DNA of 61,746 nt from Pseudomonadota bacterium (lineage in GTDB: Bacteria > Pseudomonadota > Gammaproteobacteria > Burkholderiales > Burkholderiaceae_C), in the NCBI GenBank assembly GCA_021830925.1, contig JAKBNS010000211.1, positions 1 through 61,746 on the forward strand. The letters run 5' to 3'. Numbering within the stretch: position 1 is the stretch's first letter; the number at the start of each line of letters is the position of its first letter. This document shows positions 1 to 8,054 of the stretch, piece after piece. Made by a program: the position numbers and the translations under genes. The notes beneath the pieces are model-generated. The model was not told the origin of the DNA. It was given only the letters and a program-made list of their open reading frames with translations, and searched no databases.

Positions 1-708
1 CTAGCCGACGACGCCCTCGCGGGGAGCCAGTCGGCACGCCTGGACGCTCCCGGTGCGGCCAGGGTGGAGGCGCTGGCCGGAGGCATCCTGAATGCCTTCG
101 GCAGCTATGCGGGCATCGCGCTGTGGCTGTCCGACGCGCGCAACGATTTCGCGCTGCGCGGCGCCTACCTGCCCGGCACGCTGGAGCAGACGCGTGCGCT
201 GGGCCGCTACCTGCGCGCCGCGCCGATCCCGCCGGGCGCCGACGAGGTGGCCGCGTGCATCACCCGGCTGAGCGGGCGTCAGGCGCGGGCGGTGTTGCAG
301 CGGGTCTACGTCACCGGGGTGCGCCAGACCACCACCGGCGCCTCGCTGGACACCGGGCTGATCGAGTTGTCGGAGCATCCCCGCCCCGCGGCGGGCGCTC
401 CCCGACACACCGTGTACAACCTGAACGAGAACCTGATCCTGTACTCGTCGACGAGCTCGGCCCCCGGCGCGGTCGCGCCGGACTCGATCTGCTACTACAG
501 CGAAGCGACCGGCCGCGGCTTCTCCAACGCCACCGACGACCTGAGCCCGTATTACGACTTCGCCGCGGCCTGTTCCACCGGCGTGCCGATCAGCGTGATT
601 CACGTGGCCGCGGCCGAGGCCCTGACCGACACGCCCGGGGTGTGCGAATCCTTCGCCGCGCTGCTGCGCGACCTGGGCTACGCCGGCGCTCTGCCCCGCG
701 GCTGCTGA
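1..708 (+). CDS. Unrecognised protein, C-terminal part only (5' end outside window)
   Basis: The frame is open from the first base of the window, so the true start lies upstream; an internal ATG at 64 is possible but nothing marks it as a start. The visible 235 residues match no family I recognise. They contain five Cys, including one as the last residue, and a stretch rich in Ser, Thr, Tyr and Asn (around LNENLILYSSTSS), which suggests an exported or envelope protein, but no signal peptide can be seen because the N-terminus is missing. It ends 11 bp before a diguanylate cyclase gene on the same strand, so the two are probably co-transcribed. A sensory or surface role coupled to the cyclase is only an inference. 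Confidence 0.6.
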   Translation, partial: LADDALAGSQSARLDAPGAARVEALAGGILNAFGSYAGIALWLSDARNDFALRGAYLPGTLEQTRALGRYLRAAPIPPGADEVAACITRLSGRQARAVLQRVYVTGVRQTTTGASLDTGLIELSEHPRPAAGAPRHTVYNLNENLILYSSTSSAPGAVAPDSICYYSEATGRGFSNATDDLSPYYDFAAACSTGVPISVIHVAAAEALTDTPGVCESFAALLRDLGYAGALPRGC

Positions 709-719
709 GGAGAAGCGCC

Positions 720-1709
720 ATGGACCAGCCCGGCGATCGCGAACGACTCATGCTGGCCCTCGAGGCCGCGGGCCTGGAGATGTGGGAAAACGACCTGGTG
801 GAAGGCAAGGTCACCCGCAAGGTCACGAAGGTGTTCGAGGAACTGGGCTACCGGCCCGAGGAGGCGGTGGGCTTCGTCGAGGACATCTATCGCATCGTGC
901 ATCCCGACGACGTCGCGCAGCTCAAGGCCGCCGTGGTCGCGCACGTGGCGGGCGAGACGCCCCAGTACCGCTGCGAGTTCCGGCTGCGCGCCAAATCCGG
1001 TGCCTGGGTCTGGTACGCCAACTACGGCAAGATCATGGACCGCGACGGCACGCGCCAGGGACGGCGCTTCGTGGGCGTGACCTTCAGCATCGACGACAGG
1101 CGGCGCAAGGAGGCCGAGCTCGAGCGGGCCAACGCGCTGCTCGTCGAGCGCAACCGGCAACTCGCGGAGTTGAACGAAACCCTGCAGGCACTGGCCACCA
1201 CCGACCCCCTGACCGGCCTGGCGAACCGGCGGCAACTGTTCGAAGCCGGCGAGCGCGAGGTGCTGCGCGCGCAGCGCATGGGCCATGCCCTGTCGCTGCT
1301 GATCGTGGACATCGACGATTTCAAGCTGGTCAACGATACCTGGGGCCACGCGGCGGGCGACGAGGTGATCTGCGCGGTGGCGGCGACCTGCGCGCGCAGC
1401 GTGCGCGGGCAGGTCGACCTGGTCGGGCGCATCGGCGGGGAGGAGTTCGCGGTGCTGCTGCCCGAGGTGGGCATGGACGACGCGAACACCCTGGCCGCGC
1501 GCCTGTGCCGCACGATTCCGGCCTCGCCGGTTCCGCTGGGGACGACCGCGCTGCTGGAACTCACGGTGAGCATCGGCATCGCCACGCTGACCCCCGAGGT
1601 GGTCTCGGTGCACGAACTCCTGCGCCTGGCCGACCAGGCGCTGTACATGGCCAAGGGGGCCGGCAAGAACTGCGTGCGGCCCCTGCCCCGGGGCGAGTTG
1701 CTGGCCTAG
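720..1709 (+). CDS. PAS-GGDEF diguanylate cyclase
   Basis: Makes cyclic di-GMP from two GTP. Residues 10-125 form a PAS fold of the PAS_3 type (HPDD at 61-64, then a W-rich strand), followed by a short coiled linker (126-158) and a GGDEF domain. The active-site motif GGEEF is at 239-243 and the metal-binding Asp lies in DIDDFKLVND. The position of the allosteric inhibitory RxxD motif reads GQVD, so product inhibition through the usual I-site is probably absent. No membrane segment is seen, so it is likely cytosolic. The ATG follows an AGGAG that overlaps the preceding stop codon, which decides this start and indicates an operon with the upstream gene. Length of 329 residues is normal for a one-sensor cyclase. 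Confidence 0.93.
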   Translation: MDQPGDRERLMLALEAAGLEMWENDLVEGKVTRKVTKVFEELGYRPEEAVGFVEDIYRIVHPDDVAQLKAAVVAHVAGETPQYRCEFRLRAKSGAWVWYANYGKIMDRDGTRQGRRFVGVTFSIDDRRRKEAELERANALLVERNRQLAELNETLQALATTDPLTGLANRRQLFEAGEREVLRAQRMGHALSLLIVDIDDFKLVNDTWGHAAGDEVICAVAATCARSVRGQVDLVGRIGGEEFAVLLPEVGMDDANTLAARLCRTIPASPVPLGTTALLELTVSIGIATLTPEVVSVHELLRLADQALYMAKGAGKNCVRPLPRGELLA

Positions 1710-1747
1710 CCAGCTGGCAGCCCGAGGCGCGCCGACCGGCTCCCGCC

Positions 1748-2341
1748 CTACTTGGCGGAGCAGCCGCCCGAGCTGGTCACCGAACCGGCGCCGGCCACCA
1801 CGGACTGCAACTGGCCCTTGTCGATGCCCCGCAGCAGCGACGGCGTGGACTGGCCCTTCTTGCACACCAGCAACGTGGGCGTGGCCACCTGGCCGGCCGC
1901 CTTCAGGTTGTCCAGGTTGGTGCGCAGGGTGCGATCGGTCTCGAAGCTGGGCTGGGCCACGGGGTAACCGCCCTCCTCGGCCAGTTCATTGAACCCTGCT
2001 TCGTTCTTCTCCCACGCCGCGGCCGGGTCCGGCGCCTGCAGGATGCCGGCGGCGCGGCCTTCGCTGTCGGGCTTGAGGAAGCCCACCAGCACCACGTGCA
2101 CGCGCAGCTTGCCCGCGGCGATCAACGGCGCGCTTTCCACGCTCAGCTGATGGCAGAAGCGGCAGTTGGGGTCCTCGAAGACGACGATCAGCGGCCCCGC
2201 CGTGCCCACCGTGAATCCCTTCGTCTGCATGGCCTGGCGCGCGAGTCGTGCGGCGGCCGCGCCATCGGCGGCATTTCCGGGCTGTGCGAAGGTCACTTCG
2301 GCGATGAGCAGGCTGGCGAGCAGGAGCAGGAGTCGTTTCAT
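1748..2341 (-). CDS. Secreted thioredoxin-fold protein, DsbC/DsbG-like
   Basis: Probable periplasmic thiol:disulfide oxidoreductase or isomerase. The N-terminus (MKRLLLLLASLLIAEVTFA) is a clear signal peptide. The redox motif CRFC sits in the context VVFEDPNCRFCHQL, and a cis-Pro-like segment (ATPTLLVC) follows late in the fold, as in the thioredoxin-like catalytic domain of DsbC/DsbG. At 197 residues it is shorter than classic DsbC and has little room for the N-terminal dimerisation domain, so it may be a monomeric relative. I chose the ATG that starts the signal peptide; a second in-frame ATG 12 codons upstream would add an unusual polar extension. It stands alone, tail to tail with the preceding cyclase. 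Confidence 0.85.
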   Translation of the reverse strand: MKRLLLLLASLLIAEVTFAQPGNAADGAAAARLARQAMQTKGFTVGTAGPLIVVFEDPNCRFCHQLSVESAPLIAAGKLRVHVVLVGFLKPDSEGRAAGILQAPDPAAAWEKNEAGFNELAEEGGYPVAQPSFETDRTLRTNLDNLKAAGQVATPTLLVCKKGQSTPSLLRGIDKGQLQSVVAGAGSVTSSGGCSAK

Positions 2342-2502
2342 GGCAGGGATCGGGGGTCCTGAATGCGAAGAACTCATGATAGGGGGCCGCCTGGACTTGC
2401 GCCCGGACTCGCCACATGCCCGCCGGAGAAGACGGGAATGGCGCGGCCCGCGCCGTGAGCCGTCATGGCGTGTATTGCAGCCAACCCTTACATTACGCCG
2501 TC

Positions 2503-3447
2503 ATGCATATCGTCGGCTTCTACGTCTGCCCGGGGCACCAGGTGCTGGACCTGGCCGGTCCGCTGGGGGCTTTCGAATCGGTGACGGTCGTGCTCGGACG
2601 GCCCGCCTACGAGTTGTGCGTGCTTTCCCGCGCCGGGGGCATGGTGCAGGGCAGCGGCGGCCTGGCCATCGCCACGCAACCGGCGCGCGGTGCGGTGCTG
2701 GACACGCTGCTGAGCATCGGCGGCGAGCTCGCACCCATGCTCGACGCCGGCGAGGCCGCGGCGGTGCGGGCGCTCGCGCAGGACACTCCGCGCGTCGCCA
2801 GCGTGTGCACGGGCGCCTTCCTGCTGGCCGAGGCGGGTCTGCTGCGCGGCCGACGCGCCACCACCCACTGGCGCGCCGCGCGCCGCCTGCAGCAGCGCCA
2901 CCCCGAGGTGAAGGTCGAGTCCGACCGGATCTTCGTGCGCGACGGCGCCCTCTGGTCCTCGGCCGGGGTCACCGCGGGTATCGACCTGGCGCTGGCGTTG
3001 ATCGAGGCCGACCATGGCATCGACGTGGCGCGCCAGGTCGCACGCGAACTCGTGGTCTACCACCGCCGCGCGGGCGGCCAGTCGCAGTTCGCGCCGATCT
3101 CCCACATGGAGCCGCAGTCCGACCGCATCCGGCTGGCGCTGGGCTTCGCGCGGGATCATTTGCACCAGGACCTGCGGCTGGAACGCCTGGCGGAGGCGGC
3201 GCATCTCAGCCCGCGCCAGTTCGGGCGCCTGTTCCACCAGGAAACCGGGGAGACCCCGGCGAAGGCGGTGGAGCGCATGCGCGTGGAGGCTGCGCGCGCG
3301 CGCCTGCAGGACGGTACCGAGTCCATCGAACGCATCGCGCGCGACGTGGGCTTCGGCGACCCCGAACGCATGCGCCGCGCCTTCCTGAAGTGGCACGGCA
3401 CGCCGCCCCAGGCGCTGCGCCGCAAGGAACGCGCGCCGCGGGCGTAG
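2503..3447 (+). CDS. GATase1-like AraC-family transcriptional regulator (GlxA/FtrA type)
   Basis: DNA-binding regulator. The N-terminal half (about 1-170) is a DJ-1/PfpI-like class I glutamine amidotransferase fold with the Cys elbow SVCTGAFLLAEAGLL. The C-terminal half (about 205-305) carries two AraC-type helix-turn-helices (LERLAEAAHLSPRQFGRLF and IERIARDVGFGDPERMRRAF). Members of this group respond to small nitrogen compounds or aldehydes, and the amidotransferase part serves as a ligand sensor rather than an enzyme. The ATG at MHIVGFYVC begins the first strand of the fold; a further in-frame ATG 29 codons upstream would add a tail unlike the family. No target gene is obvious in the immediate neighbourhood. 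Confidence 0.88.
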   Translation: MHIVGFYVCPGHQVLDLAGPLGAFESVTVVLGRPAYELCVLSRAGGMVQGSGGLAIATQPARGAVLDTLLSIGGELAPMLDAGEAAAVRALAQDTPRVASVCTGAFLLAEAGLLRGRRATTHWRAARRLQQRHPEVKVESDRIFVRDGALWSSAGVTAGIDLALALIEADHGIDVARQVARELVVYHRRAGGQSQFAPISHMEPQSDRIRLALGFARDHLHQDLRLERLAEAAHLSPRQFGRLFHQETGETPAKAVERMRVEAARARLQDGTESIERIARDVGFGDPERMRRAFLKWHGTPPQALRRKERAPRA

Positions 3448-3519
3448 CTCGGCTCCGCGGCGGCGTCCAGGCGCAAGTCGATCGCATGCGCGGGCCGGGG
3501 CGGATCACGTCCGCGCTCC

Positions 3520-4872
3520 TCAGCGCATGGTCACGAACTCTTCCGCGGCGGTCGGGTGGATGGCCACGGTGTCGTCGAAGTCGCGCTTGGTGGCGCCCAT
3601 CTTCAGGGCCACGGCGAAACCCTGCAGCATTTCATCCATGCCGTAGCCGATGCCGTGGATACCCACGATGCGCTGGCGCTCGCCCTCGCACACCAGTTTC
3701 ATGCGCGCCGGCTGGCGCGCCTGGGTCACCGCGGTGTACATGGCGGTGAAGGAGGACCGGTACACGGTGACCGCGGCGTCGCCGTACTCGGCCCGTGCCT
3801 CGGGCTCGCTCAGGCCCACGGTGCCGATGGGCGGGTGGCTGAACACCACGGTGGGCACGTTGCGGTAGTCCAGGTGCTCGTCGGGCCTGGCGTTGAACAG
3901 ACGCTCCGACAATCGCCGCCCGGCGGCCACCGCCACGGGGGTCAGCGCCACCCTGCCGGTGACGTCGCCCACCGCGTGGATGCCGGGCACGTTGGTGTCC
4001 TGGTAGTCGTCGACCAGCACGTGGCCGGCGTCGTCGGTGGCCACGCCCGCGGCGGGCAGGCCCAGCGCGGTCGTGTCGGGACGGCGCCCGACGGCCCAGA
4101 TCAGGCAGTCGGTGGTATGGCTGCGGCCGTCCTCCAGCAGCAGTTCCAGGCTGCCGTCGGGGTTGCGCCGCACGGCCCTGGGCACCGCATGGGTATGCAG
4201 CGCCGGCCCTTCGGCCTGCATCACCTCCGCCAGGGTCTCGCCCAGCATCGGGTCGAAATGGCGCAGCGGCGTGTCGTGGCGCACGAACAGGTGCGCCTGC
4301 GAGCCCAGCGCGTTGAGCACCCCCGCGAGTTCCACGGCGATGTAGCCGGCGCCGACGATGGCGCTGCGCCGCGGCAGCTCGCGCAAGGCGAAAAAGCCGT
4401 CGGAATCGATGCCGAGTTCGGCGCCGGGAATGTCCGGACGCGCCGGGCGGCCTCCCGTGGCGACCAGGATGTGATCGGCCGTGAAACGCTCCCCGTCCAC
4501 CTCCACCGTGCGCGGGTCGATGAAACGGGCGCGGCCGCGCAGCAACTCCACCCGGTTGCGTTCGAAGCCGCTCAGGTAGGACGCGTGGATGCGCTCGATG
4601 TAGGCCTGGCGGTTGGCCACCAGCGTGGCCCAGTCCAGTTGCGTGCCGCCGGTGTGGAACCCGTAGCCGGGGCCGTAGCGCTGGATGGCGTCGGCGATCT
4701 GCGCCGCATGCCACATGATCTTCTTGGGCACGCAGCCCACGTTCACGCAGGTGCCGCCGATGACGCCGGCTTCGACCAGCAACACCTTGCGCCCGTGCAT
4801 CGCGGCGCGGTTGGCCGAGGCGATGCCGCCGCTGCCGGCGCCGATCACGAGGTAGTCATGGTGCCGGCTCAT
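3520..4872 (-). CDS. gor: Glutathione-disulfide reductase
   Basis: NADPH-dependent flavoenzyme that keeps glutathione reduced in the cytosol. The FAD-binding glycine motif is at the start ([16 protein letters not shown]), the redox-active pair is in [13 protein letters not shown], the NADPH-binding fold is marked by [13 protein letters not shown] followed by Arg residues ([11 protein letters not shown]) that favour NADPH over NADH, and the C-terminus has the catalytic HPTAAEE. Length of 450 residues is exactly that of bacterial Gor. Its ATG overlaps the stop of the upstream RidA-like gene (ATGA), so the two are translationally coupled. Trypanothione reductase or another disulfide reductase is less likely given the overall fit. 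Confidence 0.95.
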   Translation of the reverse strand: MSRHHDYLVIGAGSGGIASANRAAMHGRKVLLVEAGVIGGTCVNVGCVPKKIMWHAAQIADAIQRYGPGYGFHTGGTQLDWATLVANRQAYIERIHASYLSGFERNRVELLRGRARFIDPRTVEVDGERFTADHILVATGGRPARPDIPGAELGIDSDGFFALRELPRRSAIVGAGYIAVELAGVLNALGSQAHLFVRHDTPLRHFDPMLGETLAEVMQAEGPALHTHAVPRAVRRNPDGSLELLLEDGRSHTTDCLIWAVGRRPDTTALGLPAAGVATDDAGHVLVDDYQDTNVPGIHAVGDVTGRVALTPVAVAAGRRLSERLFNARPDEHLDYRNVPTVVFSHPPIGTVGLSEPEARAEYGDAAVTVYRSSFTAMYTAVTQARQPARMKLVCEGERQRIVGIHGIGYGMDEMLQGFAVALKMGATKRDFDDTVAIHPTAAEEFVTMR

Positions 4873-5234
4873 CGCCCACCCTCCCCGGCCTGCAGCGCCG
4901 TCGCCACGACCTCGATGCGCCAGCGCGGATCGGCCAGCGCCGCCTGCACGGTGGCGCGCGGCGGTGTCGCGCCCGGCACCACCCAGGCGTCCCAGACGGC
5001 GTTCATGGCCGCGATATCGGCGATGTCGGCGAGGAAGATCTGCACGTTCAGCAGATGGCCCTTGTCGGAGCCGCACTCGGCCAGCAGGCGCTCCACGTGG
5101 CCCAGCACCTCGCGGGTCTGGGCGGCGATGTCGCCCTCGGGATGGTTCTCCGGAACCTGGCCGGCCAGGTGGATCACGCCGTGGGCGATCGCGGCCTCGC
5201 TGAGACGCGGGCCGACATGGAGTCGTCGGATCAT
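4869..5234 (-). CDS. RidA/YjgF/UK114-family protein
   Basis: Small trimeric protein of the Rid superfamily. Canonical RidA hydrolyses reactive enamines and imines released by PLP enzymes. The sequence keeps the late [10 protein letters not shown] segment with the Arg that binds the substrate carboxylate, and the central hydrophobic core ([25 protein letters not shown]). At 121 residues it is slightly short. Similarity to RidA proper is moderate, so it may belong to a Rid subgroup of unknown substrate. It is the first gene of a two-gene operon with glutathione reductase, joined by an ATGA overlap, which suggests a shared stress or metabolite-damage role. Confidence 0.85.
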   Translation of the reverse strand: MIRRLHVGPRLSEAAIAHGVIHLAGQVPENHPEGDIAAQTREVLGHVERLLAECGSDKGHLLNVQIFLADIADIAAMNAVWDAWVVPGATPPRATVQAALADPRWRIEVVATALQAGEGGR

Positions 5235-5301
5235 GGGCTGCGGGGGATCGATGGGGGAATGCCCATTGTCTCACCCGTCGCGCGGGTCCGCAGGTGGCCG
5301 C

Positions 5302-5673
5302 TCAACCCCGGCCGCGCAACGCGGCGAGCACGTGTCGATACAACTCGCGATGATTCAACGGCTTGCCCAGGACCCCGTCGAATCCCGCCTCGAGCAGGTG
5401 CGCCCGTCGCGAAGCCAGTGTGCGCGCCACCAGGGCGTGCACCCGAACGCCCGATGTGACCGGGTCGGCCTTGAGCTCGCGCGCGGTCCGCGCGTCGTGT
5501 TCGTTGTGGGGTCCGATCCCCATCAAGACCAGCAAGGGCTTGTGACGCCGCGCCAGTTCGGCGCCCTGCACCGCGTCGGTCGCAGACACCACATGGTGTC
5601 CGGCATGTTGCAGCACAAGCATCGCGAGCTTGCGGCTGATCGCATCGCTGTCGATCAACAAAATCGTCGCCAT
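5302..5673 (-). CDS. Orphan receiver-domain protein lacking the phospho-acceptor Asp
   Basis: A stand-alone CheY-like receiver of 123 residues. It starts with the strand and acidic pocket of the fold (ATILLIDSD) and keeps the conserved Lys (GVLGKPLNHREL), but the third-strand Asp that is normally phosphorylated is Gly (LLVLMGIGP, residue 52) and the usual Thr/Ser of the switch is Val. It therefore should not be activated by ordinary phosphotransfer and is best viewed as a pseudo-receiver. The ATG is preceded by GGAGA at good spacing, which is preferred over a GTG five codons upstream. It is divergent from the ANTAR regulator/kinase pair and has a perfect 13-bp inverted repeat in its leader. 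Confidence 0.85.
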   Translation of the reverse strand: MATILLIDSDAISRKLAMLVLQHAGHHVVSATDAVQGAELARRHKPLLVLMGIGPHNEHDARTARELKADPVTSGVRVHALVARTLASRRAHLLEAGFDGVLGKPLNHRELYRHVLAALRGRG

Positions 5674-5687
5674 AGGCGTCTCCGGCA

Positions 5688-5717
5688 CCGAGGACCTCGC
5701 GGATGCGAGGTCCTCGG
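5688..5717. repeat. Perfect 13-bp inverted repeat with 4-nt loop in the pseudo-receiver leader
   Basis: Arms CCGAGGACCTCGC and GCGAGGTCCTCGG are separated by GGAT. Neither strand has a run of T after it, so it is not a typical intrinsic terminator. It lies just upstream of the pseudo-receiver ribosome-binding site on the minus strand and could act as a leader hairpin or protein-binding site. Each arm is itself nearly palindromic (GAGGACCTC), which also fits an operator. Confidence 0.7.
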
Positions 5718-5907
5718 CCGATCGGCGGAGACGGGGGCGGGGTCTCTTGGGGTTGCGGCTGGCTCGGCCTGGAGGCGGCCGGGGTCGGGGGCCGCACGCT
5801 CGAGCATCCGGAATCTACAAGTGCTCGTCAGCAAACTGCGGCGCGTCAACGAACAAGGCGGATGCTAGGGTCGCGCGCCCAAGCGGTCAATACAATCCTG
5901 GACGCAT

Positions 5908-5973
5908 GCCCCCGAATGGGGGCGAGGCTCATGTCCTCATACCCAAGGGTGTATAAGTTCCAGGCGATACACC
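5908..5973. promoter_or_regulatory. Upstream region of the ANTAR operon with two inverted repeats
   Basis: The 321-bp space between the pseudo-receiver and the ANTAR gene has no gene. It holds a 6-bp hairpin (GCCCCC-GAAT-GGGGGC, 5908-5923) and, 21 bp before the ATG, a 7-bp inverted repeat GGTGTAT/ATACACC spaced by 12 bp (5948-5973). The second may be an operator. I found no convincing -35/-10 pair and no paired hexanucleotide-loop hairpins of the type bound by ANTAR proteins. Confidence 0.35.
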
Positions 5974-5994
5974 GCCGACGCTCGCCACGCCGCC

Positions 5995-6579
5995 ATGATT
6001 CCTCCCCGCCTTCTCCTTGTCGATGACGACCGACTGGTGCTCGCGACCACCGCCGCGGGTCTTCGCCTGCTGGGTTACGAAGTGACCACGGCAGACGGTT
6101 CCGAGCAGGCGCTGCGCCTGGCTTCGACGGAGAGCTTCGACCTTGCCATCCTGGACATCCGCATGCCGAGTCTTTCCGGCGTCGAGCTCGGCCACCTGCT
6201 GGAGCGCCGGCACCGTCTGCGCAGCCTGTTTCTCAGCGCCTTCGGAGAGCGCGCCGAGGTGACCCAGGCCATCCGCCAGGGTGCGCTGGGCTATTTGCGC
6301 AAGCCCGTGGACCCGGCACACATGATGCCGGCCATCGAGGCGGCACTGGCGCGGGCGCGCGACCTGGACGCGCTGGCCGAATCCAAGCGGCAACTCGAGC
6401 GCGCGCTCGCGGAGCAGCGTCGGACCAGCATGGCCGTGGGCATTGTGATGTCCCAGCGACGAATCTCCGAAACAGCAGCCTTCGAACACCTGCGCGGTGA
6501 AGCGCGCAAGCAGCGGCGCAAGCTCAGCGAACTGTGCAGCGACCTGGTCGCCGCACAACAGCGTCCGGATCATGACTAG
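5995..6579 (+). CDS. ANTAR-domain response regulator (AmiR/NasT/EutV family)
   Basis: Two-component regulator that should act on RNA rather than DNA. Residues 1-120 are an intact receiver (acidic pocket VDDD, phospho-acceptor D54 in AILDIRMPS, Lys in GYLRKPVD), followed by a helical linker and a C-terminal ANTAR domain (about 130-190; AVGIVMSQRRISETAAFEHL). Phosphorylated ANTAR proteins bind paired hexaloop hairpins in nascent leaders and prevent transcription termination. It overlaps the next gene by 8 bp, a histidine kinase of the HisKA_2 type, the same pairing as EutV/EutW. The regulated leader was not found nearby, so the target operon is unknown. Confidence 0.93.
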   Translation: MIPPRLLLVDDDRLVLATTAAGLRLLGYEVTTADGSEQALRLASTESFDLAILDIRMPSLSGVELGHLLERRHRLRSLFLSAFGERAEVTQAIRQGALGYLRKPVDPAHMMPAIEAALARARDLDALAESKRQLERALAEQRRTSMAVGIVMSQRRISETAAFEHLRGEARKQRRKLSELCSDLVAAQQRPDHD

Positions 6580-8029
6580 CTCCTCGACCGCCGCCTGGCC
6601 GCACGAGCATTCCGACGAAGCGCGCCGAGCGCTTCGTGCCCAGCAACGGCGCTTCCGCGCCCTGGTCGCGGCGAGTGCGGAGGCCGTGTACGAGATGAAC
6701 CCCGACTGGTCGGAAATCCGCTTCCTGGACGGAGGCGGTTTCGTCACCGACATCACGCTGCCCACGCAGGGATGGCTGCAGCGGTACGTGCCGCAGGACG
6801 AGCTGACCAAGGTCCAGGAACACATCCGGGCTGCCGTGGCCCAATGCGGCAAGTTCGACCTGGAACACCGGGTCATCCGCGACGACGGCAGCATCGGGTG
6901 GACCCACTCGCGGGCCGTGCCGGTACTGGACGACGACGGACAGCCCTGCGCATGGGTGGGCCTGGCCAGCGATGTCACCGCACGCAAGGAGGCGGAACTT
7001 GCGTTGCGCGACAGCGAACAACAATTGCGCGCAGTCGCCGAGAACATTCTCGACGGCATCTTCCACACCGACCGCTCGCATGCCATCCAGTATCTCAACC
7101 CGGCGACCCTGGGGTGGCTGCGCCGCATGCTGGGCATGCCCGAGCTTCAACTCGATCAACTGCTGGGACGCAACCTGTGGGAATGGATGGGCGACAGCCC
7201 GCTTGCTCGCAGTTGCCGCGCGCATAGCGAGCACGCCATGGCCACCGGCCGCGGCACCAGCGCGGAACACGAGACGCTGGTCGACGCGCAGGTACGCAGC
7301 CTGCTCACGCTGCACGTGCCCATCCGGGACGAAAGCGGCGAAGTGATCGGCGTTCTGGGCATCGCACGCGACATCACCGAACGCCTGCGCGAGGAACACG
7401 CCCGACTTGCGCAGGTGCAGGCGCAACGCGACGTGCTCGTGCGCGAGGTGCACCACCGCATCAAGAATCACCTGCAAGGCATGCTCGGCCTGCTGCGCCT
7501 GCAACTGGCGCGCAACCCCGGCGTGGCCGGCCCGCTGTCCGAGGTCATGGCGCAGGTGCACGCCATCGCGGGAATCTACGGCATGGGGGAGCAGACGGAG
7601 TCCGGGGAAGTGGACCTGGGGCGCACCACGGCGCTGGTGGTGCAGGGCGCGGTGGGCGCCGCGGCGCTGCGCTTCGACAACGCGCTGGGCGCCTTGGCCC
7701 TGCTGGCGCAGGCCGACGCGGTGCCCATCGCCCTGGTGATCAACGAGCTCGTGACCAACGCGGTGAAGCACCTGGCGCGCGTGGAACTCGAGCGCCCGGT
7801 ACGGGTGGCGCTGCGCCGCGACGGGGATGCCGCGCTGATCCAGGTGCGAAGCGGACCCGCCAGGCTCCCGCCGGGCTTCGACTTTGCCCAGCGCCGCGGC
7901 ATCGGCACCGGGCTGAGCCTGCTGGGCACGCTGCTGCCCAGCAAGGGCGCCGAGCTGCGCATCAGCCAACACGCCGACGAGGTGCTGGCCGAGCTTCGGC
8001 TGCGCGCGCCGGTGGTGGTCCTGCGCTGA
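6572..8029 (+). CDS. PAS-PAS-HisKA_2 sensor histidine kinase, partner of the ANTAR regulator
   Basis: Soluble sensor kinase of 485 residues with no membrane segment. Two PAS domains (about 25-140 and 145-270) precede a HisKA_2 dimerisation and phospho-acceptor region (REVHHRIKNHLQGMLGLLRL, His near 294-295) and a HATPase domain with an N box (VINELVTNAVKH, about 389-400) and G box (RGIGTGLSLL). HisKA_2 kinases commonly pair with ANTAR regulators, and the 8-bp overlap with the preceding gene makes that pairing near certain here. The ATG inside the overlap is chosen because an upstream in-frame start would lie deep in the ANTAR gene. The signal is unknown; a cytosolic ligand or redox cue is an inference from the PAS domains. 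Confidence 0.92.
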   Translation: MTSSSTAAWPHEHSDEARRALRAQQRRFRALVAASAEAVYEMNPDWSEIRFLDGGGFVTDITLPTQGWLQRYVPQDELTKVQEHIRAAVAQCGKFDLEHRVIRDDGSIGWTHSRAVPVLDDDGQPCAWVGLASDVTARKEAELALRDSEQQLRAVAENILDGIFHTDRSHAIQYLNPATLGWLRRMLGMPELQLDQLLGRNLWEWMGDSPLARSCRAHSEHAMATGRGTSAEHETLVDAQVRSLLTLHVPIRDESGEVIGVLGIARDITERLREEHARLAQVQAQRDVLVREVHHRIKNHLQGMLGLLRLQLARNPGVAGPLSEVMAQVHAIAGIYGMGEQTESGEVDLGRTTALVVQGAVGAAALRFDNALGALALLAQADAVPIALVINELVTNAVKHLARVELERPVRVALRRDGDAALIQVRSGPARLPPGFDFAQRRGIGTGLSLLGTLLPSKGAELRISQHADEVLAELRLRAPVVVLR

Positions 8030-8054
8030 GCGCGGGGAGCGCGCGGATGCGCGC

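Noticed and set aside
5688-5973. Possible ANTAR target hairpins near the ANTAR gene
   Set aside because: The hairpins there have four-base or long loops and do not occur as a pair with six-base loops carrying A at position 1 and G at position 4.
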